Source: JAAZKA01 sp034926225 (GTDB lineage Bacteria > Bacillota > Clostridia > Oscillospirales > QAMX01). From it: a DNA stretch of 64,000 nt. The notes beneath the pieces were generated by a model. That model was not told the DNA's origin. It made no database searches and worked only from the letters and a program-made list of their open reading frames with translations. The translations under genes and the position numbers were made by a program. The stretch covers positions 36,595 to 100,594 of the forward strand of contig JAYFRF010000009.1 of the NCBI GenBank assembly GCA_034926225.1, written 5' to 3'. Position 1 is the first letter of the stretch, and the number at the start of each line of letters is the position of its first letter. Shown here in pieces: positions 33,126-42,284 of the stretch.

Positions 33126-34169
33126 TTATATAAACATACGCATGACAACGCACGCGTTCCGGTAAAAATCGGAATGTTCAATGTATCGGAAAGCCGCCGC
33201 TGCCGCGTCGGCAAAGTCGTTTGCCCCCGCGTCCGGCCGCCCCATTCGGCAAACCGTCAGGAAACGCAGTAAAATGTATCCCGCGCAAAGCCCAACATAG
33301 GCGTCGCGCGGACTCGTTCCGGCACCGACATATGGAAACTGCTCATAAAACATGTGGTTCACAAGCAGGTTCTCGTAATACCCGTCGCAGCCCGGCAGCA
33401 CCTCGTAAAGCCTGTGCTGCGCCGCGTCGTATAACGCAACCGTTTCGTCGGTTACTGCCTCCGCCGCGCCGTCCTCCGGCAGCGCGAGCAAACGCAGCGC
33501 CTCTCCGCCATAATCCGCAATGTTCGGGCTTACGTCGTCGAACACCGTTACCATCCGGTATGCCGTCTGCAAGAATGTCCGGCGTTCCGCTGGCATACGT
33601 GCGCTGCTCCCGCAGAGCAACGCACCAATCGCATCAATGCGCTCAGGGATCGTTTTCCCGCTCCCCTGCATGACCGCTATGCACTGTTCCCGTATTGCCG
33701 CTCTCTGGGTATCCGCAGCAATACTCTCGGGCAGCGTGCCCGCGTACGGCTTCTCCTTTGTTACCATCCGCAGCGGGCAAGGCTCATGCATCAGCAGCTC
33801 TACCGTGTTCTCACAGCTTCCTGAACAGCACAGCTCCGCCATGGTACCCCGTTTGATTGATCGCGGATACAGCCTGCATACCGATGGCAGCACGTCCTCC
33901 CCGCACGCTCTTTGCAGCGAGCAATACCCTTCGTCATCGATTAAGCGGCATCTTCCGTCAAACCCCGGCGCCATCGACGCGTATGACTCCGGTGTCGGAG
34001 ACGCCTTCACCTGTACCGCACAATCTAAGCGCCGCCGCAGCTCTGCCGGACATGTTAGCCCCAGCAGCCGGTAATACTCGTTGCGCGACAACGTAATGCC
34101 CCATCCGCCGCAGCATACGCTGCGGCATTCCCCGCATTTGCACACAAACCGCTCATAATACGCCGGCAT
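33126..34169 (-). CDS. FliB/YkgJ-type cysteine-cluster protein (flagellin lysine-N-methylase-like)
   Basis: Protein of 347 residues. The N-terminus has a metal-binding cysteine cluster CKCGECRSVCCGGW (about 8-21), followed by CRLIDDEGYCSLQRACGED and SVCRLYPRSI (about 68-100), the pattern of the YkgJ/FliB zinc or iron-chelating family. FliB methylates lysines of flagellin in some bacteria, and many clostridial proteins are annotated this way without proof. No flagellar gene is in the window. Start at ATG 34169 gives a domain-complete protein downstream of the promoter at 34251-34279; the longer open frame would start before that promoter. A clear Shine-Dalgarno is missing. Confidence 0.75.
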   Translation of the reverse strand: MPAYYERFVCKCGECRSVCCGGWGITLSRNEYYRLLGLTCPAELRRRLDCAVQVKASPTPESYASMAPGFDGRCRLIDDEGYCSLQRACGEDVLPSVCRLYPRSIKRGTMAELCCSGSCENTVELLMHEPCPLRMVTKEKPYAGTLPESIAADTQRAAIREQCIAVMQGSGKTIPERIDAIGALLCGSSARMPAERRTFLQTAYRMVTVFDDVSPNIADYGGEALRLLALPEDGAAEAVTDETVALYDAAQHRLYEVLPGCDGYYENLLVNHMFYEQFPYVGAGTSPRDAYVGLCAGYILLRFLTVCRMGRPDAGANDFADAAAAAFRYIEHSDFYRNACVVMRMFI

Positions 34170-34250
34170 GATAATTTTTATGTTATTCGTATAGCGTTCC
34201 TGCCCATCGTTGTAGAATGTAAAAAAAAGTAAGATATTCCGATGGGCGTT

Positions 34251-34279
34251 ATTATATACTGTTTCCTGAATTAAGTCAA
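34251..34279 (-). promoter_or_regulatory. Promoter of the FliB-like gene
   Basis: On the minus strand TTGACT (34279-34274), 17-base spacer and TATAAT (34256-34251), giving a leader of about 75 bases. The 300-base gap to the next plus-strand gene also holds two TATAAT boxes (34423 and 34434) for carD, the upstream -35 elements being weak. Confidence 0.8.
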
Positions 34280-34471
34280 CAGTGTATGAATTAAAAAATA
34301 TTGTGTATGAAAATGTACTGAATATAGAACAAACAGGAAGAATAGGAGCTGGAAAAGTACTGGAAACCGGGAACGAGGGACGCATGAGGGAAATGGGGCT
34401 TTCTTTTTTTGCAAAAATGTGTTATAATATATCTATAATCTGCTTATTGCAGGAAACAGAGGGTTATCGCT

Positions 34472-34981
34472 ATGTTTAAAACAGGAGATTTGGTGGTCTA
34501 CGGAGGCAACGGCGTCTGTCGGATCGAGAGCGTCGCGCCGCTTCCCGGTACCGATCAGGAATATTATACGCTCCGTCCGCTGTTTACAGAGTGTGTGATT
34601 CGCGTCCCCGTGACGACGAAGGTCGCCATGCGCGACGTGATCTCCCGCGGCGAAGCCATGCGCTTAATCGACAGCATCCCCAATATCGTCGCCGAAGCTT
34701 ATCACAACCGTTCGGCCACCCTGCTTGCCGAGCACTACGACATGGCCTTCCGTTCCCACAATTGTGAAGACCTTATCGATCTCACCATGTCTATCTACAC
34801 TAAAAAGAAGATTGCCGAACGCGAAAAACGGAAGTTCGGCATGGTCGACGAGCGTTACATGAAACGCGCCGAGGAATTGCTCTTCGGCGAACTCTCCGTC
34901 GCCCTCGGTATCCCCGTCGCCGACGTCCAGAGCTTCATTTCAAAACGCATCGATACGCTTAAAGAAGAGAACGGGCAGTAA
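34472..34981 (+). CDS. carD: CarD-family transcription regulator
   Basis: Protein of 169 residues. The N-terminal RNA-polymerase-interacting Tudor-like domain (FKTGDLVVYGGNGVCRIES, YYTLRPLF, VIRVPVTT; about 1-60) is followed by a helical C-terminal domain (AEREKRKFGMVDERYMKRAEE). CarD/CdnL proteins bind the RNA polymerase beta subunit and stabilise open complexes, so it is a general transcription factor here. It has its own TATAAT-bearing upstream region and an AGAGGGT ribosome site. Identification is strong from the N-terminal pattern. Confidence 0.92.
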   Translation: MFKTGDLVVYGGNGVCRIESVAPLPGTDQEYYTLRPLFTECVIRVPVTTKVAMRDVISRGEAMRLIDSIPNIVAEAYHNRSATLLAEHYDMAFRSHNCEDLIDLTMSIYTKKKIAEREKRKFGMVDERYMKRAEELLFGELSVALGIPVADVQSFISKRIDTLKEENGQ

Positions 34982-35030
34982 CTAAAGGAGAAGCGGGCTT
35001 AAAAATCCTATCAAAATCGCCCACGATCGT

Positions 35031-35066
35031 AAAAAAGGCCGCTCAGGTTTTTACCTGAGCGGCCTT
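35031..35066 (-). terminator. Terminator between carD and the second sugar ABC operon
   Basis: A perfect 14-bp stem AAGGCCGCTCAGGT and complement with a short T-rich loop. On the minus strand it is followed by TTTTTT, so it mainly ends the binding-protein transcript; it can also stop carD read-through. Confidence 0.85.
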
Positions 35067-35090
35067 ACTGTTATCGGATAGGGGTATGCT

Positions 35091-36800
35091 TTATTCCGCG
35101 GAATTCCAGCGATCGTAACCCGCTTGCTTCAGCTCAAGAATACGCGTAAGATTCATCTTCTCAAGCGTGGCAAGGTAGTTCGCCCAGTTCGCGTCGTCCA
35201 GCGGGGTGACGCCGGTGATGAACTGCGCCGTGGAGGTGTCAACATAGGTGTTCAAGTCGGTGATCATCGAAGCAAGCTCCGCATTCTCATCGTCCGTGTA
35301 CTTGAAGGCGGAGTCAAACAGACGAGCCTTCATGTAGGGGTAGTAGCTATCCGCACTCTCGTGAGACTTCATTTCCTGCGTCGGGTTGTTGATCGGGAAC
35401 AGGTCGAGTACGACCAGGCCGCAGTAGCCGCCGCCCATGACGTACTTATTCTTGTACTCTTCTTCGGACAGACCCTTCGTGTCGGACGGGAGAATACGGG
35501 AATAGGTGGTGCCGTCTTCGGAAACATCCCAGTCAACGCCCTTGACGCCCAGCCAGGAGGTGATGCCGCAGATGCCGTCCTGCTCTTCAGAGATCGTCGT
35601 GTAGTACAGATCAAAATAACGCATCAGATATTCGGGATTCGCGCAGTCCTTGTTGATGGCCTTGCCGCACCAGTTTAATGTGTTCAGGCCAATGGACTTC
35701 TGCTCGGAGGTGTATTCAGAGGTCAGAGGAGGTAAAACCTTCGTCTCAATCTTGCCGGAAGCATAATAGTCCGCCGTCAGCTGCGTACCGACGCCGCCGA
35801 TCACGGAGCACTGCGCGGCCTTGACTTTCGCGTTGATCGTCGCGGCGTCCATCGTGAAGATTTCCTTATCGATCAGGCCTTCCTGATAGAGCTTAGCCAT
35901 GTAGGTCAGGTAATTGCGCCACTGATCTGTGCCCTTGTTGTAGGAAACTTTGCCGTCGCCGTTATCGCCGAACGGGAGCTGATAGCCGTCGCCGAAAGCC
36001 GGGAACAGGTTGTTGTGCAGGTTATCGTAGTTCGACTCGATCGGATAGTAGCCGTCGACGGAAGCGTACTGCGCCTTCGCTGCGACAAGGAAATCATAGA
36101 ACTCGGTCGTCGTCGTCGGAACAGAAGCGCCCATTTCGGCAAGGTGGTCGCCGCGATAGTAAATCGGGGACGCCATCGTGTAGGTCCAGATGATTTCAGG
36201 CAGCTGATAAATGCCGCCGTCCAGCATCGTCGCGTAGGACTTTAATTCCGGATAAGTGGTGAAGGCATTCACCATGTTCGGCATGTTCTCGTTAAGATAA
36301 GGGGTGTAATCGAGGAAGTAGCCGCCTTCGGAACCGTAGGTCTGGAGCTGGGAGGTGGAAAGGCTGTCATAAATCATGTCCGGGATGTCCGCGCCGGCGA
36401 GCTTCAGGTTCAGCTGAGTCTCCCAGTCGGTGCTGGTGATGTACTGCCAGTCAAAGAGGATGTTCGTGTAGTCGGACATGTACTGGATGGTGGTGTAGTC
36501 GTTCCAATCGTCCGCGTACTGGGAGTTCGCGGAAACCAGCGCGGTGTAGGTGACCGGCTCAGAGACGATCGGATAGCTGCCGGCGGCAGCATTTGCATCG
36601 GGAGTGGTCGTCGCGGCCGTGGTGCCGGCGGCGGTGGTTGTCGCGGCTGTGGTGCCGGCGGCAGTGGTCGTCACGGCGGTGGTCGCCGCTGCTGTAGTGG
36701 TCGCCGCTGTGGTTGTGGAGTCGCCCGAGCCGCCTGTGCAGCCCGCGAGCAGCGCCACAAACAAGCATAGCGCCACAAGGATCGCTAAGGTCTTTTTCAT
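35091..36800 (-). CDS. Sugar-type ABC transporter substrate-binding lipoprotein (second system)
   Basis: Protein of 569 residues with lipoprotein signal (LVALCLFVALLAGC, lipobox LAGC, Cys near residue 21) and a low-complexity threonine/alanine linker containing repeated AAGTTAATTT units. The mature part (TYTALVSANSQYADDW, NILFDWQYITSTDWETQLNL) resembles LplA-type carbohydrate-binding proteins; IIWTY and YFLDYTPYLNENMPN are typical. It is the last gene of the minus-strand operon, after both permeases. Ligand unknown; sequence is clearly different from the first system's binding protein although the linkers look alike. Confidence 0.9.
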   Translation of the reverse strand: MKKTLAILVALCLFVALLAGCTGGSGDSTTTAATTTAAATTAVTTTAAGTTAATTTAAGTTAATTTPDANAAAGSYPIVSEPVTYTALVSANSQYADDWNDYTTIQYMSDYTNILFDWQYITSTDWETQLNLKLAGADIPDMIYDSLSTSQLQTYGSEGGYFLDYTPYLNENMPNMVNAFTTYPELKSYATMLDGGIYQLPEIIWTYTMASPIYYRGDHLAEMGASVPTTTTEFYDFLVAAKAQYASVDGYYPIESNYDNLHNNLFPAFGDGYQLPFGDNGDGKVSYNKGTDQWRNYLTYMAKLYQEGLIDKEIFTMDAATINAKVKAAQCSVIGGVGTQLTADYYASGKIETKVLPPLTSEYTSEQKSIGLNTLNWCGKAINKDCANPEYLMRYFDLYYTTISEEQDGICGITSWLGVKGVDWDVSEDGTTYSRILPSDTKGLSEEEYKNKYVMGGGYCGLVVLDLFPINNPTQEMKSHESADSYYPYMKARLFDSAFKYTDDENAELASMITDLNTYVDTSTAQFITGVTPLDDANWANYLATLEKMNLTRILELKQAGYDRWNSAE

Positions 36801-36859
36801 GTTCTTTCTCCTTTTTAAAAGGTATATTCGTCAAAGGCTTGTCGCCTTATGACCAAAAC

Positions 36860-37765
36860 TTAACCCTTGATCGAGCCGATCATGACGCCTTTATCAAAGT
36901 ATTTCTGCAGGAACGGATAGACGATCAACACCGGCAGCGACGAAACGATGATGACCGCATACCGGATCAGGGACGCCGCCTTGACCTGCGCGTCTAAAAG
37001 CAGTTCGTCGACATACGCACCGGATGTCATCATGTCCGCTTTCATCTGGTTCTCGACCAGGATTTCCCGCAGCACTAGCTGCAGCGGATACTTCGAACGG
37101 TCGGTGATGTAGATCATTGCAGAGAAGTAGGAGTTCCAGTGCCCGACGCCATAGTACAGCGCCATGACGCCGATCAGCGCCTTCGACAACGGCATCACGA
37201 TCGTCGCAAACGCCCGGATGGGGGAGCACCCGTCGATGAACGCCGCTTCCTCGATCTCTTTGGGCACGCCGTTTTGGAAGAATGTGCGCGAAATGATCAG
37301 GTTCGTCGTGCTGATCGCGCCGTTTAAAAGAAGAATCCAGAACGTGTTCAGCAGATTGAGGTTCTTCATCAACAAATACGTCGGGATCATGCCGCCGCCG
37401 AAGTACATTGTGAAGGTGCAGAACAGCATCAGGAAATTGCGGCCCACAAGATCGCTCTTTGACAGCGAATACGCCGCCGTCAGCGTAAAAAACAGGTTGA
37501 CGATCGTGCCCGCCACCGTGTAGAAGATCGTATTCCGGTAGCCGATCATGATCTCGTTATCCTGGAACACGCGGTAGTAACCCTCAAATGTGATCCCTCG
37601 CGGCCAGAGCCAGACCGCGCCCGTGTTGACGAGGTCGGGATCGGAAATCGATGCGGAAACGATATAAATCAGCGGATACAGCACCGCCAGCATCATGATC
37701 GTCATGATCGTCAGGTTGACCGTGTTGAATACGCGGTCGCCAAAACTTTCTCTGATCTTTTTCAT
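36860..37765 (-). CDS. ABC transporter permease, LplC type (second system)
   Basis: Protein of 301 residues, six predicted membrane helices, EAA loop EEAAFIDGCSPIRAFATIVM (about 191-210). It pairs with the permease encoded upstream. A 20-base gap separates the two genes, and a GGAGG site precedes the start. The C-terminus ends DKGVMIGSIKG. This is the inner-membrane channel half of a carbohydrate importer. Confidence 0.92.
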   Translation of the reverse strand: MKKIRESFGDRVFNTVNLTIMTIMMLAVLYPLIYIVSASISDPDLVNTGAVWLWPRGITFEGYYRVFQDNEIMIGYRNTIFYTVAGTIVNLFFTLTAAYSLSKSDLVGRNFLMLFCTFTMYFGGGMIPTYLLMKNLNLLNTFWILLLNGAISTTNLIISRTFFQNGVPKEIEEAAFIDGCSPIRAFATIVMPLSKALIGVMALYYGVGHWNSYFSAMIYITDRSKYPLQLVLREILVENQMKADMMTSGAYVDELLLDAQVKAASLIRYAVIIVSSLPVLIVYPFLQKYFDKGVMIGSIKG

Positions 37766-37785
37766 CTTCGCGTCCTCCTTCCTAA

Positions 37786-38739
37786 TTAAAACAGGCTCGT
37801 GTCACTGACCTTGCCGGCAATACCGTTGACGATCAGCAGCAGCAGGAAGTTGATGACGTTGTTGAAAAGGCCGACCGCCGCGGAGAAGCTGTACTCCGCG
37901 TTCTGTAAGCCGCGTTTGTATACATATGTCGAAATGACCTCCGACGTTGTCTGGTTTAAGTCGTTTTGCAGCAGATAGACCTTTTCGTAGCCGACGTTCA
38001 TCACGCTGCCCGCATTTAGAATCAGCAGGATCGTAAACGTAGGCATAATTGTCGGGATGTTTAAGTACCAGATCCGCTGCATACGCGTCGCGCCGTCGAT
38101 CGTCGCTGCCTCGTGCAGTTCCGGGTTTACGCCCGACAGCGCCGCGAGATAGATAATCGCGTTCCAGCCCGTGTTCGCCCAGATCCCCGACCAGACGTAA
38201 ATATGCCGGAACGCCGTCGGACTCGTCATAAAGTAGCGCGATTCAAGTCCCAGCGCTTTCAGCATGTAGTTGATGATGCCGGTGGAGGGGGAGAGAACGA
38301 TGATGATGATGCCGACGAGGACAATCGTAGAAATGAAGTGCGGCGCATACATGACCGTCTGTACAAACTTCTTATACTTCGCGTTGCGCACCTCGTTGAG
38401 CATCAGCGCCACCAGAATCGGAATCGGCGTGCCGGCGATCAGCGAATAAAGGGAAATGCTCAGCGTGTTTTTAATAAGGACCGGAAAGTAGTATGAATTG
38501 AAAAACAGCTTAAAATGGCGCAGGCCTACCCACGAGCTTTCCCAGATACCCTTCGCGCCGCTGAAATTCTTAAACGCGATCTGTAAGCCGTACAGCGGTC
38601 CGTAGGCAAAAATCGCGTACCAGATGACGGCGGGAATCAACAGGTAGTAATACTGCCGATTCATAAAGATCCTGCGCCAAACACTTTTCTTCGGCGAGAT
38701 CGGTGCTGCGGTATCCAGCGCTTGCGTCGATGCTTTCAT
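37786..38739 (-). CDS. ABC transporter permease, LplB type (second system)
   Basis: Protein of 317 residues with a cytoplasmic N-terminus (SPKKSVWRRIFMNRQYYYLL) and six predicted membrane helices. The EAA loop reads HEAATIDGATRMQRIWYLNI (about 214-233). It is the first gene of the minus-strand operon and is divergent from the AraC-family regulator, 391 bases away. As in the first system, no ATPase is encoded with it. Confidence 0.92.
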   Translation of the reverse strand: MKASTQALDTAAPISPKKSVWRRIFMNRQYYYLLIPAVIWYAIFAYGPLYGLQIAFKNFSGAKGIWESSWVGLRHFKLFFNSYYFPVLIKNTLSISLYSLIAGTPIPILVALMLNEVRNAKYKKFVQTVMYAPHFISTIVLVGIIIIVLSPSTGIINYMLKALGLESRYFMTSPTAFRHIYVWSGIWANTGWNAIIYLAALSGVNPELHEAATIDGATRMQRIWYLNIPTIMPTFTILLILNAGSVMNVGYEKVYLLQNDLNQTTSEVISTYVYKRGLQNAEYSFSAAVGLFNNVINFLLLLIVNGIAGKVSDTSLF

Positions 38740-38876
38740 GACGATCCTCCCCCAGATAATCGGAAATAGTATTAAGCAACGGCTACCGTCTCATCCGCTC
38801 TTACATACAAATGTAAGAAGGAATATTAACGCTAGGTTTTTGGCGGGCACCCTCGCGGTGCCGCCGTTGTTCTTTT

Positions 38877-38904
38877 ATTGTACCGCATTGGCTAAAAAAC
38901 GCAA
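38877..38904 (-). promoter_or_regulatory. Promoter of the second sugar ABC operon
   Basis: On the minus strand TTGCGT (38904-38899), 16-base spacer, TACAAT (38882-38877). The leader then carries a GC-rich hairpin (about 38841-38864, GGCGGCACC/GGTGCC-type). The 391-base divergent region to the AraC gene holds this promoter and the one at 38997; otherwise it is AT-rich without obvious repeats. Confidence 0.7.
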
Positions 38905-38996
38905 GACTCTGATTTTTGCGCGGTACAGGCAATTAATTGCAGGTGATTTTCCTCTTGATCGCAAGAATTTTGGGGTCTTGTGCAAAAATAATAGGT

Positions 38997-39025
38997 TTGC
39001 TTTTTTGAGACAAATCTGCTATAAT
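38997..39025 (+). promoter_or_regulatory. Promoter of the AraC-family sensor gene
   Basis: TTGCTT (38997-39002), 17-base spacer and TATAAT (39020-39025). Confidence 0.7.
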
Positions 39026-39130
39026 CGCAATATACCCATTTTGCATTGGGATTTTGACGGTCAAATTGCAAATTATTTGGGTCCTCTCAAGGAAAATGAC
39101 GAAACATTTGCTGGAAAAGTGTGATGGGAT

Positions 39131-41332
39131 ATGATGACAATGTTAAGAAAATATTTTGAAACAAATCGGGAAATTGTAATCATCACCTCGATTCTGTGCG
39201 CCCTCTGCTTCGTGCCGATGCTTGTCGCGGGGCTTACTGGGATCCTGAACACATCCCAAACCGCCTCTCGGGAGGAGATTGCGCGCGGCGAGGACGCCGT
39301 TACCTTCTTTGCCGGCGCGTTCGGGGAACAGATGGATATTCTCAACAATCAGGCAAATCAGCTCTCCTTAAACCGCCGTCTCGTGCCGCAGGTCAACACA
39401 GCCGTCGGCGTCGCGGACGACCTTGTAGCCATCGACGAGCTGAGCAACGTCAACGTTTCCAATCCCTTGACGAATATAACTGGCGTCTACTTCCGCCGAA
39501 CGGAGACGGTATTTACCTCAGAGTATAAGTATACCCTTGCACAGTATGTCGATGTCTTCTCAAACGGCGACTTAAAGCTCGCCGCGATGATGGAAAAAAT
39601 GTTTCGCACCCTCGACGCACGCGGCTGGGCGGCCGTCAATGTCGACGCGGAGGAGGGTGCCGGCGCGTGGACCGCGCTCTCCGGCGGCACAGGCTCCGGC
39701 GGCCGCCGTATCGTCGTCGCGGTACCCGTCATCGTACGCGGCGACGAGGGGTATGACGCCGTGGTCTTCTTTATCCTCACGGAATCCGATATTCGCCTGT
39801 ACCTGCGCGACCTCTATAACGGCGACGCATACGGCTTTGCCATCCTTGACCCCGCGGGCAAACGCGTATATGCTGACCATGCCATTTTTACCCGGTATAC
39901 CGACGAGGAACTTGCACAAAACACCGGGGAGGGCTACATCCGCACCGAAAACGGCCTGATCTATCGCCATACTGACGAAAGCGGTGCAACGTACTTTGTT
40001 TACCCCGAACAGCAAACAGCGGCGGCGCTTCACGGGAAAAATATCCTGCTGATGTACTTCGCCGCTGCCGCCGCCGCCCTGCTGCTGCTGTTTTTCGGCG
40101 TCTGGCGTATCCGCCGTCCGCTTGAGCAGCTCGTCCGCGACCTCGACGAGCCTCGCATCCCCGGAGAAAAGGCCGTCCCGATGCTCGAACGAGTCCTGAA
40201 CGGCCGTGAGGATACCCTGCGCCGCCAGGAAACACTGCTTATGCCGCGCATCCTCGACGCGCTTCTGCGCGGCGGACTGAAGGATGAGGAGAGCCGCCGA
40301 TATTTTGAGGAACGGACGGCCGGTGCATGGATGAACCTCGTTGCCGTACGCATTGAAGCCGGCGCCGAAACCTTCGCACAAAATCCGCTTCCGGAAACGT
40401 ACGACGCCGACGGTACCCGCCTGCGGATTTATGCTTGTACCCCCACGCCGCCGTGCGCATATCTCTTCGTCTGTATCCTCGAACACGGCGATCTCGGCCG
40501 CGCTGCGCATATGGTTGGCGACATGCTTTGGCGCGTCCGGCGCGAACGTGTGGTCACCGCGTCCGGCGATGCCACACAGGATGCCACAGGGCTCCTGCGC
40601 TCCTGCGTCACAGCCGTCCAAAGGCTCACGCAAGGAGAGGAACCCGCCGCGCTTTCCGAGGAATACCCCGCCGAGGAGTTAAAAACCTTCTATCAGTACA
40701 TCCGTGCCGGGGACAATCGCGGCGCGCAGACGACCCTGCGCGATATCTTTGACAGCGGCTGCATGAAATCCGGAGACTCCTCCGCAAAATACCTCCTCTA
40801 CGACCTCGCCATCGGCTATCTCCAGCTCCTGCGCCAGCTCAACTGCATGCCCGCCGCCGATACCGTCCGTGCCCTACTCGACGCTTCCGCCGAATACGCC
40901 GATCCGGAGCTTTGTTTCCCGGCCTTTGCCGCGTCGATCAAGGCCGTCTGCGCCGAGCTCGCCCGTACAAACCGCGATGAAAGCGTCAAGCTGCGCCGCG
41001 AGCTGCTTGAATATGTTGATACGCACATCACCGACGCCGAGCTTTCCCAACAGCACGCCGCCGATGCCTTCGGCGTGTCTATTTACACCCTCTCGCGGCT
41101 CTTTAAGGATGCTGCCGGGATGGGCTTTAAGGAATATATCAACGAGCGCCGTCTGACCCTAGCCCGCCGCCTCCTCGTCACCAGTCCGGATTCCATTGGA
41201 CAGATCGCGGCCGCCTGCGGGTTTGAAAACGCGACCTACTTTGCAAAGCTCTTTAAAACGACGACGGGGCTTACCCCCAGCGCCTACCGCGCCGAAAATG
41301 CCAAGCCCGCCGTCGACGAGGATACCGAATAG
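39131..41332 (+). CDS. Membrane-anchored AraC-family transcription regulator
   Basis: Protein of 733 residues. A first membrane helix (about 15-38) and a second (about 300-322, LLMYFAAAAAALLLLFFGVW) bracket an extracytoplasmic sensor domain of about 260 residues that resembles a Cache-type ligand-binding region. A cytoplasmic linker follows, and the last 100 residues are a two-helix-turn-helix AraC domain (AADAFGVSIYTLSRLFKDAAG, IGQIAAACGFENATYFAKLF). This is a one-component sensor of the type that controls adjacent sugar uptake operons, and it is divergent from the second ABC system, so control of that operon is likely. Start codon choice is approximate; other ATGs lie within ten bases. Confidence 0.88.
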   Translation: MMTMLRKYFETNREIVIITSILCALCFVPMLVAGLTGILNTSQTASREEIARGEDAVTFFAGAFGEQMDILNNQANQLSLNRRLVPQVNTAVGVADDLVAIDELSNVNVSNPLTNITGVYFRRTETVFTSEYKYTLAQYVDVFSNGDLKLAAMMEKMFRTLDARGWAAVNVDAEEGAGAWTALSGGTGSGGRRIVVAVPVIVRGDEGYDAVVFFILTESDIRLYLRDLYNGDAYGFAILDPAGKRVYADHAIFTRYTDEELAQNTGEGYIRTENGLIYRHTDESGATYFVYPEQQTAAALHGKNILLMYFAAAAAALLLLFFGVWRIRRPLEQLVRDLDEPRIPGEKAVPMLERVLNGREDTLRRQETLLMPRILDALLRGGLKDEESRRYFEERTAGAWMNLVAVRIEAGAETFAQNPLPETYDADGTRLRIYACTPTPPCAYLFVCILEHGDLGRAAHMVGDMLWRVRRERVVTASGDATQDATGLLRSCVTAVQRLTQGEEPAALSEEYPAEELKTFYQYIRAGDNRGAQTTLRDIFDSGCMKSGDSSAKYLLYDLAIGYLQLLRQLNCMPAADTVRALLDASAEYADPELCFPAFAASIKAVCAELARTNRDESVKLRRELLEYVDTHITDAELSQQHAADAFGVSIYTLSRLFKDAAGMGFKEYINERRLTLARRLLVTSPDSIGQIAAACGFENATYFAKLFKTTTGLTPSAYRAENAKPAVDEDTE

Positions 41333-41362
41333 CCATACGCGCATACCTTCTATATAAAAATT

Positions 41363-41403
41363 CCGGGAGGCTGCCCCACACGAAACAGGGGACGGCCTCC
41401 CGG
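41363..41403 (+). terminator. Hairpin after the AraC-family gene
   Basis: CCGGGAGGC/GCCTCCCGG with an inner CCCC/GGGG stem; no T-run, so intrinsic termination is uncertain. Confidence 0.45.
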
Positions 41404-41535
41404 TGCGCGTTGCCATTTATTTAAACGGCCGCCGGCTGCCGGAGCTTTTCACTCCGATTGTATAGTATGCGGGCCGCGATCATTCGGTGATGAGCCTTCA
41501 TCGGCGCGAATTCCGTCAAAATCCGCCGTGTGGTG

Positions 41536-41564
41536 TTGACAAATGCCGCCGGCGGGGGTAAAAT
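41536..41564 (+). promoter_or_regulatory. Promoter of rpe and probably downstream genes
   Basis: TTGACA (41536-41541), 17-base spacer and TAAAAT (41559-41564). Confidence 0.85.
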
Positions 41565-41601
41565 ACCTTTCAGTAAAGGTTTTTTGCCAATGGAGGAATA
41601 T

Positions 41602-42264
41602 ATGATTATGTGGAAGCTTGCGCCCTCGATCCTCTCCGCCGACTTCGCAAACCTTGCGTTTGATATCGCGAAAATCCGCGACGCCGGCGCCGATTACGTC
41701 CATGTCGACGTGATGGACGGCCATTTCGTCCCGAATATCACCATCGGCGCGCCTGTCGTCCGTGCGCTGCGCCGTGTGACCGATATGGTACTCGACGTCC
41801 ATCTCATGATCGACCGCCCTGATCAATACCTCGATGATTTCCTTAAGGCAGGCTCGGATATCATTACCATGCACCTCGAGGCTCCCGGCTTCTCTGAAGA
41901 GCTCATAGATCGCATTCACTCGGCCGGTAAGCGCGCGGGCGTTTCTATAAAACCCGGGACCCCCGTCGAGGCGCTGTTCCCGCTTCTTCCGAAGCTTGAT
42001 CTCGCGCTCGTTATGTCCGTGGAGCCCGGTTTCGGCGGTCAGAGCTATATGCCTGTCGCCGATGACAAGATGCGTGCGCTGCGCAAAATGATCGACGACC
42101 GCGGCTATGCCTGCGAGGTCGAGGTCGACGGCGGCGTCGGGAAGGACAACATCGCCTATGTCCGCGCCTGCGGCGCCGACGTCATTGTCGCCGGCAGCGC
42201 TGTCTATGGTAAGGGAGAGGTCTTGGCGGCTGTGAAGGCGTTGCGCGCCGCCGCGCCCGTATAA
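41602..42264 (+). CDS. rpe: Ribulose-phosphate 3-epimerase
   Basis: Protein of about 220 residues interconverting ribulose 5-phosphate and xylulose 5-phosphate in the pentose phosphate pathway. It shows APSILSADFANL at the N-terminus, VHVDVMDGHFVPNITIG (metal-binding His/Asp), DVHLMIDRP, VMSVEPGFGGQSY and VDGGVGKDN, the full set of family motifs. Three in-frame ATGs lie at 41590, 41602 and 41608; GGAGGA at 41592-41597 rules out the first and fits 41602 or 41608. It opens a plus-strand run of genes that leads into the hydrogenase cluster. Confidence 0.95.
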   Translation: MIMWKLAPSILSADFANLAFDIAKIRDAGADYVHVDVMDGHFVPNITIGAPVVRALRRVTDMVLDVHLMIDRPDQYLDDFLKAGSDIITMHLEAPGFSEELIDRIHSAGKRAGVSIKPGTPVEALFPLLPKLDLALVMSVEPGFGGQSYMPVADDKMRALRKMIDDRGYACEVEVDGGVGKDNIAYVRACGADVIVAGSAVYGKGEVLAAVKALRAAAPV

Positions 42265-42284
42265 TCAAAGAAGGGGGGATTTTC

